From the IMG/VR virus record IMGVR_UViG_3300020411_000477, positions 1 through 20,238 of that record: a stretch of DNA of 20,238 bases, one strand, 5' to 3'. Below are positions 1 to 4,615 of the stretch, one piece after another. The stretch's first letter is position 1, and the number at the start of each line of letters is the position of its first letter. The stretch comes from a virus. A program made the translations under genes and the position numbers. Below the pieces are notes generated by a model. That model was not told the origin of the DNA, made no database searches, and saw only the letters and a program-made list of their open reading frames with translations.

Positions 1-2
1 AG

Positions 3-68
3 CCCGAAGGTATCGTCCCTGCCACAAATCGCACTCTTTTATTACGATACAATGACAACTACTACTGA
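3..68 (+). CDS. C-terminal tail of an upstream phage gene (partial, uncertain)
   Basis: The window opens inside sequence that is open in all three forward frames, so the reading frame of the upstream gene cannot be fixed. The frame beginning at base 3 has an ordinary protein-like composition (start of the fragment: [17 protein letters not shown]) and stops at 66-68, which would overlap hli by 17 bases. The frame beginning at base 2 stops at 53-55 with a classic ATGA overlap on the hli start, but its residues are Arg/His-rich and less protein-like. In T7-like cyanophages the gene before the hli/psbA/capsid block is usually the scaffolding protein, so that is the likely identity by position only. 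Confidence 0.3.
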   Translation, partial: PEGIVPATNRTLLLRYNDNYY

Positions 69-237
69 ATCAGGCGGACGCAACAACAGATTTGCTACCG
101 AAGCACAAGCACAAGTAATCGAGCAAGACTACTTTGAAAATGCTGAACGTGTAAACGGTCAACTAGCTATGCTAGGTTTCGTTGCTGCATTAGGTTCGTA
201 TGTATTCACTGGTAATATTATACCTGGCATTTTTTAA
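52..237 (+). CDS. hli: High-light-inducible protein (Hlip), single-helix chlorophyll-binding stress protein
   Basis: This 61-residue protein has the chlorophyll a/b-binding helix motif [13 protein letters not shown] at residues 31-43, followed by a hydrophobic helix and the ending TGNIIPGIF that is typical of marine cyanobacterial and cyanophage Hlips. Glu32 and Asn35 are the expected pigment ligands. The Arg usual in ExxNGR is Gln37 here. Hlips are thylakoid proteins that associate with photosystem II, carry chlorophyll and carotenoid, and dissipate excess light energy. In a phage they are thought to protect photosynthesis during infection. The stop codon overlaps the psbA start (TAATG, shared base 237), so the two are probably translationally coupled. 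The N-terminus (about 25 residues) is short and polar. Identity is secure; the exact role in infection is inferred. Confidence 0.95.
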   Translation: MTTTTESGGRNNRFATEAQAQVIEQDYFENAERVNGQLAMLGFVAALGSYVFTGNIIPGIF

Positions 238-1271
238 TGGCAACAACAGTACAAATAACAAAACCAACTAATAACTGGCAGAGTTTTTGTGACTGGACTA
301 CAAGCACCGACAACCGACTCTACGTTGGTTGGTTCGGTGTATTGATGATCCCTGCACTACTAACAGCAACGACATGCTTTATCATAGCATTCATTGCGGC
401 TCCTCCAGTTGACATAGACGGTATACGAGAACCCGTCGCAGGATCATTACTCTATGGAAACAACATCATCTCAGGAGCCATCGTCCCGAGCTCAAACGCA
501 ATCGGTCTTCACTTCTACCCAATCTGGGAAGCTGCAACCATCGACGAGTGGTTATATAACGGAGGACCATATCAACTTATTGTGTTCCACTTTCTCATCG
601 GTATCTCAGCATACTTGGGACGCCAATGGGAACTTAGTTATAGACTAGGAATGAGACCTTGGATTTGTGTTGCATACTCAGCTCCAGTCTCAGCTGCCTT
701 CGCAGTCTTCTTGGTTTATCCGTTCGGACAAGGATCTTTCTCTGACGGTATGCCTTTGGGGATCTCAGGGACGTTCAACTTTATGTTTGTATTCCAAGCG
801 GAACATAATATCCTTATGCATCCTTTCCATATGTTGGGAGTTGCGGGGATGTTTGGTGGTGCTTTGTTCGCTGCTATGCATGGTTCCTTGGTCACGTCAT
901 CACTAATACGTGAGACAACTGAGAATGAATCTCAAAACTATGGATATAAATTCGGCCAAGAAGAGGAGACGTATAACATTGTCGCTGCTCACGGCTACTT
1001 TGGTAGGCTTATCTTTCAATACGCCAGCTTTAATAATAGTCGCAGCCTTCACTTTTTCCTTGCTGTTTTCCCCGTCATTTGCATATGGCTTACCTCTATG
1101 GGAGTCAGCACCATGGCTTTTAATCTCAACGGTTTCAACTTCAATCAATCAGTTGTTGATTCCAATGGCAGGGTGGTTCCGACATGGGCTGATGTGCTCA
1201 ACAGGGCTAACCTAGGTATGGAAGTAATGCATGAAAGGAACGCTCATAATTTCCCACTTGACTTAGCGTAA
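237..1271 (+). CDS. psbA: Photosystem II reaction-centre D1 protein, ending at mature Ala344
   Basis: This is a 344-residue D1 protein that replaces the rapidly photodamaged host subunit, so photosynthetic electron flow continues during infection. Functional residues lie at standard D1 numbering: Asp61, His118, Gln130, Tyr161 (YZ), Asp170, Glu189, His190, His198 (P680), His215 and His272 (non-haem iron), Ser264 (QB site), and His332, Glu333, Asp342 and Ala344 (manganese cluster). Gln130 is the low-light form of that position. The gene stops directly after NFPLDLA. Cyanobacterial precursors normally continue for about 16 residues, which CtpA removes after Ala344; here that extension is absent. 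Segments such as GISAYLGRQ resemble Prochlorococcus and phage D1. Base composition is clearly higher in GC than the following gene (31 of 60 bases GC at 301-360). It overlaps hli and the downstream dioxygenase gene by TAATG. Confidence 0.98.
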   Translation: MATTVQITKPTNNWQSFCDWTTSTDNRLYVGWFGVLMIPALLTATTCFIIAFIAAPPVDIDGIREPVAGSLLYGNNIISGAIVPSSNAIGLHFYPIWEAATIDEWLYNGGPYQLIVFHFLIGISAYLGRQWELSYRLGMRPWICVAYSAPVSAAFAVFLVYPFGQGSFSDGMPLGISGTFNFMFVFQAEHNILMHPFHMLGVAGMFGGALFAAMHGSLVTSSLIRETTENESQNYGYKFGQEEETYNIVAAHGYFGRLIFQYASFNNSRSLHFFLAVFPVICIWLTSMGVSTMAFNLNGFNFNQSVVDSNGRVVPTWADVLNRANLGMEVMHERNAHNFPLDLA

Positions 1272-1816
1272 TGTCTACGTCCCACCCACATGAGGAGGTA
1301 AAAGTTTTTCATAGAATTGTACCTCCTTCATTATGTAAATTACTAATAGATACATATGACAAGGATGAAGATCTAGCTCAAGAAGAAGTCTATGGTAAAG
1401 GACATAATGTACAAGCTAATTATCTACTATTAAATAATCCTAAATACAAATCACTAGATGAAAAGGTATTTAAAATTGTAGATAAAGTTGTAAACAAACT
1501 AAGAGAACGAGATAAATTTATAACAATATCTGGTTCAGTTACATATCAACTTAGAAAAATATACGGAGCTACTAGATTACATGTGGATGGTCCATTATGT
1601 CCAACAACTAATCAGCTAAGAAATGTTAGTTTGATTATGGCATTGAACAGTAACTATGAGGGAGGGTTATTTCATTTCCCTAAACAAGACTTACATCTAA
1701 GACTTGAAGCTGGAGATGTAATTACATTCCCTGTATACTTTACACATCCTCATGAAGTAGCAGCTCCAATTAATGACACCTATAGATATACTATAAACAC
1801 TTGGCTAACACAGTAG
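1271..1816 (+). CDS. 2-oxoglutarate/Fe(II)-dependent dioxygenase (prolyl-hydroxylase-like), substrate unknown
   Basis: This 181-residue protein has the double-stranded beta-helix signature of 2OG/Fe(II) oxygenases. Iron ligands are His104 and Asp106 in the HxD motif (RLHVDG) and a distal His, most likely His161 in HEVAAP (His159 is a nearby alternative). Arg172 in YRYTINTW is the expected 2-oxoglutarate-binding residue. The intervening segment EGGLFHFP...GDVITFP (about 130-154) is typical of the P4H/PhyH-like branch. Such enzymes are common in cyanophages and hydroxylate protein or small-molecule substrates; no substrate can be read from the sequence. The start overlaps the psbA stop by TAATG, which places it in the same translational unit as hli and psbA. 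It is much more AT-rich than psbA (13 of 60 bases GC at 1441-1500), so it was probably not acquired together with psbA. Confidence 0.85.
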   Translation: MSTSHPHEEVKVFHRIVPPSLCKLLIDTYDKDEDLAQEEVYGKGHNVQANYLLLNNPKYKSLDEKVFKIVDKVVNKLRERDKFITISGSVTYQLRKIYGATRLHVDGPLCPTTNQLRNVSLIMALNSNYEGGLFHFPKQDLHLRLEAGDVITFPVYFTHPHEVAAPINDTYRYTINTWLTQ

Positions 1817-1825
1817 CCTAACACC

Positions 1826-1898
1826 ACGTCCGTTCATCCTTTTATTAGGACGCATGAAACCACAGCATGGAACGGGGTTGTGGTACTGGAGAATTACT
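1826..1898 (+). promoter_or_regulatory. Glutamine-II riboswitch (Downstream-peptide RNA motif)
   Basis: The sequence contains the blocks remembered for this motif: CGTTCATCC, then GGACGCATGAA, then GGAACGGGG, and a Shine-Dalgarno just after. The pairings fit. P1 is CCGTTC (1830-1835) with GAACGG (1870-1875). P2 is TCCT (1837-1840) with AGGA (1847-1850). A pseudoknot stem pairs ACCACAGC (1859-1866) with GTTGTGGT (1877-1884), eight pairs including one G-T. That H-type pseudoknot is the known architecture of the glutamine-II class, in which L-glutamine binding stabilises the pseudoknot and limits ribosome access. The SD GGAG (1888-1891) lies three bases beyond the pseudoknot. The motif is known from cyanobacteria and marine phage-like DNA, upstream of short peptides. 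It starts about ten bases after the dioxygenase stop, so here it is probably intra-operonic. Confidence 0.85.
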
Positions 1899-1949
1899 AT
1901 GTCAGTAAGACTTAAGTATCGTGGTGTAACTTACACAAAAAACATTTAA
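1899..1949 (+). CDS. Riboswitch-controlled mini-protein, 16 residues, DUF4278-like YRGVxY core
   Basis: The ORF encodes MSVRLKYRGVTYTKNI and stops at TAA. The ATG at 1899 is preceded by GGAG at 1888-1891 with a 7-base spacing, one of the better ribosome-binding sites in the window. The core LKYRGVTY matches the beginning of the small cyanobacterial DUF4278 domain (YRGxxY), here cut to almost nothing but that core. The function of DUF4278 is unknown to me. An in-frame ATG at 1854 would give 31 residues, but it lies inside the riboswitch and lacks an SD, so 1899 is preferred. Its position directly after a glutamine-II riboswitch is the arrangement that gave the 'Downstream-peptide' motif its name. 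It may be a functional micro-protein or a leader peptide for the next gene. Confidence 0.7.
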   Translation: MSVRLKYRGVTYTKNI

Positions 1950-1958
1950 TTTATTTAC

Positions 1959-2315
1959 ATGAAAAAAATTGCACTAGCCCTAGCGGCAACTCTCGCTTCG
2001 ACTCCTGCAATGGCTGGCGTCTATATCAACGCTGAGTCTAACGCATCTTATACAGGAAATAATTATACAGGTAGAAATACTGATCTTCATCTTGGTTATG
2101 AAGGTGAGGTAGGTGCTCTTGGATATTACATTCAAGGTGGTCCTGCATTCGGTTCTCCTGATGGAGCCGATGGTGATACAGATTTCTCAGGCAAAGGCGG
2201 AGTATCCGTTGCTGCTTCAGAGAAGCTTGACATCTACGGTGAAGTATCTTTCCTAACAGATTCTGTTAATGATACAGCTTATGGTACAAAGATAGGCGCT
2301 AAATTCAAATTCTAG
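1959..2315 (+). CDS. Exported beta-rich protein, outer-membrane-like, function unknown
   Basis: This 118-residue protein has a clear Sec signal peptide: Lys2-Lys3, a hydrophobic stretch and an AMA cleavage site, with cleavage predicted after Ala19. The mature part (about 99 residues) is glycine- and aromatic-rich, with alternating patterns such as DLHLGYEGEVGALGYYIQGG and a C-terminal aromatic end (GAKFKF) typical of outer-membrane beta-strands. It is too short for a full porin barrel but could form a small barrel or an oligomeric or periplasmic protein. No Shine-Dalgarno is visible before the ATG, where the leader is AT-rich. The gene lies nine bases after the riboswitch-controlled mini-ORF, so it may be co-regulated by glutamine. 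Similar small secreted proteins occur in other cyanophages as far as I recall, with no assigned role. Confidence 0.75.
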   Translation: MKKIALALAATLASTPAMAGVYINAESNASYTGNNYTGRNTDLHLGYEGEVGALGYYIQGGPAFGSPDGADGDTDFSGKGGVSVAASEKLDIYGEVSFLTDSVNDTAYGTKIGAKFKF

Positions 2316-2324
2316 ATTCTAATT

Positions 2325-2513
2325 ATGGCACATCAATCCTCGCAAATGAGAGCAGGTCCATCTGCTTACTCTCTCATTGAAGAACCAGCAGATGCATATG
2401 CTAATCACGATAAACCTGAAGAGCATGTAGATACCAGTCCTAGCGATCAACAACCACCTGGAGTTGATGATGACATTGATTACAATTCTTTGGAAGAAGC
2501 TCTCACGAGTTAA
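2325..2513 (+). CDS. Small acidic hypothetical protein sharing MAHQSS with the capsid protein
   Basis: This 62-residue protein is hydrophilic and acidic, with a GVDDDIDYNSLEEALTS end and a Pro/Asp-rich middle, and is probably disordered. Its first six residues, MAHQSS, are the same as those of the major capsid protein that begins 430 bases downstream, and the first 12 bases of the two genes are identical (ATGGCACATCAA). No other similarity to the capsid protein is visible. The gene sits between the exported protein (9-base gap) and a strong terminator. No SD is apparent. I do not recognise a family. Its position just before the capsid gene would suit a capsid-associated or assembly factor, but that is a guess. 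Confidence 0.65.
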   Translation: MAHQSSQMRAGPSAYSLIEEPADAYANHDKPEEHVDTSPSDQQPPGVDDDIDYNSLEEALTS

Positions 2514-2521
2514 TGAATTAT

Positions 2522-2553
2522 GGATAGGGGTTTACTTACTCCTATCCTTTTTT
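2522..2553 (+). terminator. Rho-independent terminator upstream of the capsid unit
   Basis: GGATAGGGG (2522-2530) pairs with CTCCTATCC (2539-2547), nine pairs including one G-T, around an 8-base loop. Six T residues follow (2548-2553). It begins seven bases after the stop of the small acidic gene, so it ends the hli-psbA-riboswitch transcription block or attenuates entry into the capsid gene. Confidence 0.9.
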
Positions 2554-2566
2554 ATAATGATAGAAA

Positions 2567-2695
2567 CCTTACATGTCAATTATCATAGACAAGGTAAGGC
2601 TTGGTTAGAGGCACCTCAGTGTCGGACCTCTGACTAATTGGCTTTAGCCCTGTACGCAGGATACCTTTAGCCGTCTAGACGGTGGGAAAGACCAC
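2567..2695 (+). ncRNA. Structured leader of the major capsid gene, five consecutive potential hairpins
   Basis: The 201 bases between the terminator and the capsid start contain no convincing ORF but are dense in short inverted repeats. H1: CCTTAC (2567-2572) with GTAAGG (2594-2599), extended by TGTC (2574-2577) with GACA (2588-2591). H2: AGAGG (2607-2611) with CCTCT (2627-2631). H3: CCTG-TACG-CAGG (2649-2660). H4: the perfect palindrome CCGTCTAGACGG (2671-2682). H5: GTGG (2682-2685) with CCAC (2692-2695) around GAAAGA. The 8-mer CTTTAGCC occurs twice, at 2642-2649 and 2665-2672. It may be a 5' leader, an RNA processing site or a small RNA. It does not look like a tRNA (no TTCGA arm), and I do not recognise it as a named RNA family. 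Confidence 0.5.
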
Positions 2696-2754
2696 GAAAA
2701 ATTGATCAAAAAATTTTCAGCTGAAGAAAGTAAATATAAATTTATCCATAGGAA

Positions 2755-3942
2755 ATGGCACATCAAAGTTCCAGCTCTACTACCAGTCTTACCTGGGGTG
2801 GTGCTGATAACGGTGCAGCTACTACAACTGCTGCACGTAGAGAATTATATCTCAAGCTGTTTTCTGGAGAGCTGTTCAAAGGGTTCCAACGCAACACAAT
2901 TGCTCGTGATCTAATCACAAAGAGAACACTTAAGAACGGAAAGTCATTGCAGTTCATCTACACAGGTAGAACGAATGCTGAATTCCATACTCCAGGAAAT
3001 AGTATATTAGGTAATGGTGACGGTGCTCCTCCAGTAGCAGAAAAGACAATCACTTGTGATGATCTACTCATCTCTAGTGCATTCGTCTATGAGCTCGATG
3101 AGACACTTGCGCATTACGATCTGCGTGGCGAAATAAGTCGTAAAATCGGCTATGCTTTAGCAGAAAATTATGATAGGAGAATCTTCAGAGCAGTAAGTAA
3201 AGCTGCACGTAAAGCTTCACCAATCACAAAGACAAACTACGTCGAGCCAGGCGGAACACAGATCCAAGTTGGAGCTGGTTCTAATGCTGACGATGCTCTT
3301 AATCCTGATCACCTAGTGACTGCATTCTATGATGCAGCTGCAGCTTTAGATGAGAAGGGAGTATCTACTGAGGGTCGAGTAGCCGTTATAAACCCAAGGC
3401 AGTACTATGCTTTAATCAAAGGTTTAGACGGATCAGGTATCGGTGCATACCTAGTAAACAGAGACGAGCAAGGAGATGCCCTACAATCAGGTAAGGGTGT
3501 TTATGAGATTGCTGGTATCAAGATTTACAAATCAATGAACATCCCATTCTTCAGCAAGTTTGGTACAAAGTATGCTCCTTCTTCAGGTGCATCTGCTGCT
3601 ACTGACCTTGATACTATCGATCCAGGTAATACTGGTGACTTCGTGTCTGAGTCAATGGGTGATCAACACGCCAACTCAACTCCTTCTGGTCAGCGTACCG
3701 TTAATGACTACGGACAAGAAGCTAAGTTCGCTAATAGCTGTGGACTTATATTCCAGAAAGAAGCTGTAGGTTGTGTTGAAGCAATCGGACCTCAAGTTCA
3801 AGTAACTTCTGGGGATGTATCAGTCATCTACCAAGGTGATGTAATCCTCGGACGTCTCGCTATGGGTGCCGACTATCTTAATCCAGCTGCTGCTGTAGAA
3901 CTGTTCGCAGGAACAACTACTAAGCCAACTGCATTCGGGTAA
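2755..3942 (+). CDS. Major capsid protein (T7 gp10-like)
   Basis: This 395-residue protein forms the icosahedral head shell in the HK97-like fold. Recognisable T7-type landmarks are an N-terminal region ending in ARRELYLKLFSGELFKGFQR (about 28-47), the segment KSLQFIYTGRTNAEFHTPG (about 64-82), the E-loop/spine region with CDDLLISSAFVYELDE (about 101-116), and the A-domain-like VAVINPRQYYALI segment near the middle. The length is close to cyanopodovirus and T7 gp10A. The start is set by alignment to the family and by an AGGAA only one base before ATG, which is too close to be a good SD. It is bracketed by terminators at 2522-2553 and 3967-3993, so it forms its own expression unit, as gene 10 does in T7. 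The first six residues match those of the small acidic protein upstream. Confidence 0.95.
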   Translation: MAHQSSSSTTSLTWGGADNGAATTTAARRELYLKLFSGELFKGFQRNTIARDLITKRTLKNGKSLQFIYTGRTNAEFHTPGNSILGNGDGAPPVAEKTITCDDLLISSAFVYELDETLAHYDLRGEISRKIGYALAENYDRRIFRAVSKAARKASPITKTNYVEPGGTQIQVGAGSNADDALNPDHLVTAFYDAAAALDEKGVSTEGRVAVINPRQYYALIKGLDGSGIGAYLVNRDEQGDALQSGKGVYEIAGIKIYKSMNIPFFSKFGTKYAPSSGASAATDLDTIDPGNTGDFVSESMGDQHANSTPSGQRTVNDYGQEAKFANSCGLIFQKEAVGCVEAIGPQVQVTSGDVSVIYQGDVILGRLAMGADYLNPAAAVELFAGTTTKPTAFG

Positions 3943-3966
3943 TAGTTTTTAATTAACCAACATATG

Positions 3967-3993
3967 GGGAGTCTTCGGGCTCCCTCTTTTTTT
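3967..3993 (+). terminator. Rho-independent terminator after the capsid gene, UUCG tetraloop
   Basis: GGGAGTC (3967-3973) pairs with GGCTCCC (3978-3984) around a TTCG tetraloop, giving a seven-pair stem with one G-T, closed by C(UUCG)G. It is followed by TC and seven T residues to 3993. It ends only four bases before the tail-tube A ATG. The position is the same as T7's T-phi after gene 10; partial read-through would lower tail gene expression relative to capsid. Confidence 0.93.
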
Positions 3994-3997
3994 ATTT

Positions 3998-4615
3998 ATG
4001 GCAACCACGACAACAGATAACGAGACCGAACTCTCCGCAGTAAATTCTATCCTGGGAGCCATCGGTCAATCACCAGTCACTTCGATAGTACAAGATAATC
4101 CAGAGATAGGATTTATATATAATCTATTAAGAGATGCTAATGTTGATGTACAGGCAGAAGGCTGGCACTTCAATACAGAAAAGCATGTATCTTATACTCC
4201 AGATACTAATGGTAAGATAGCTATTGGTGCTGATATTTTAAAGATGGATGTGACTGATGGTTGGAAGAAAAGAGAATTTGATGTAGTAAAAAGAGGAGGA
4301 TATTTATATGATAAGTATGACCATACAGACGACTGGTCAGATACCGATGAGATGTTATTAGATATAGTTAGGTTATTTTCTTTTGAAGATATACCTTTAG
4401 TATTCAGAAGATATATAGTTTACAGAGCAGCACGAGTAGCAGCCAGCCAGCTAGTAGTAAATGCTCAATTAGTACAACTTATAACTCAGCAAGAACAACT
4501 TGCTAGAGCTGCATGTATGGAGTATGAATGTAATCAAGGTAATCATACTATGTTTGGTTTACCAGAAGATTCAGTCTATACATCTTATGAACCTTGGAAA
4601 AATCTTAGACGCTAA
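3998..4615 (+). CDS. Tail tubular protein A (T7 gp11-like)
   Basis: This 205-residue protein forms the adaptor ring between portal and nozzle in T7-like tails. The N-terminal ELSAVNSILGAIGQSPV (about 11-27), the following LLRDANVDVQAEGWHFNTE segment and the C-terminal helix with RRYIVYRAARVAASQLV are characteristic of the gp11 family, and the size is near T7's 196 residues. There is no SD: the sequence immediately upstream is the T-tract of the terminator. Its stop overlaps the tail-tube B start (TAATG, shared base 4615). The first about 100 bases are richer in GC than the rest of the gene. Confidence 0.93.
   Translation: MATTTTDNETELSAVNSILGAIGQSPVTSIVQDNPEIGFIYNLLRDANVDVQAEGWHFNTEKHVSYTPDTNGKIAIGADILKMDVTDGWKKREFDVVKRGGYLYDKYDHTDDWSDTDEMLLDIVRLFSFEDIPLVFRRYIVYRAARVAASQLVVNAQLVQLITQQEQLARAACMEYECNQGNHTMFGLPEDSVYTSYEPWKNLRR

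Noticed and set aside
903-1148. Minus-strand ORF of 81 codons inside psbA
   Set aside because: It lies wholly within a conserved psbA sequence, has no SD and no recognisable composition. Antisense RNAs to psbA are known in some cyanophages, but nothing here shows a promoter for one.
910-1215. Plus-strand ORF of 101 codons in another frame of psbA
   Set aside because: Out-of-frame shadow of highly conserved D1 sequence.
1292-1299. GAGGAGGT, a strong SD-like sequence just inside the dioxygenase gene
   Set aside because: No in-frame start codon follows at suitable distance. It encodes ordinary residues (EEV) and is probably fortuitous.
1817-1915. Open frame continuing past the TAG stop of the dioxygenase through the intergenic region
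   Set aside because: The bases are explained by the riboswitch. The protein already ends at the expected oxygenase C-terminus, so read-through is not needed.
1854-1949. Longer version (31 codons) of the riboswitch-controlled mini-ORF
   Set aside because: Its ATG lies in the riboswitch core with no SD. The ATG at 1899 has GGAG at the proper spacing and begins at the YRG-type domain.
2567-2700. tRNA or hammerhead ribozyme in the capsid leader
   Set aside because: No cloverleaf with a TTCGA arm, and no CTGATGA...GAAA core in the right arrangement despite CTGACTAA and GGGAAAGA fragments.
2705-2745. Possible sigma70-like promoter (TTTTCA ... TATAAA) before the capsid gene
   Set aside because: Spacing and hexamers are poor matches in AT-rich sequence. 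No phage RNA polymerase promoter motif could be recognised either, so no promoter is claimed.
2702-2914. ORF of 70 codons overlapping the capsid start
   Set aside because: It runs in another frame over the capsid gene N-terminus, and its upstream part is AT-rich leader. The capsid frame is certain.
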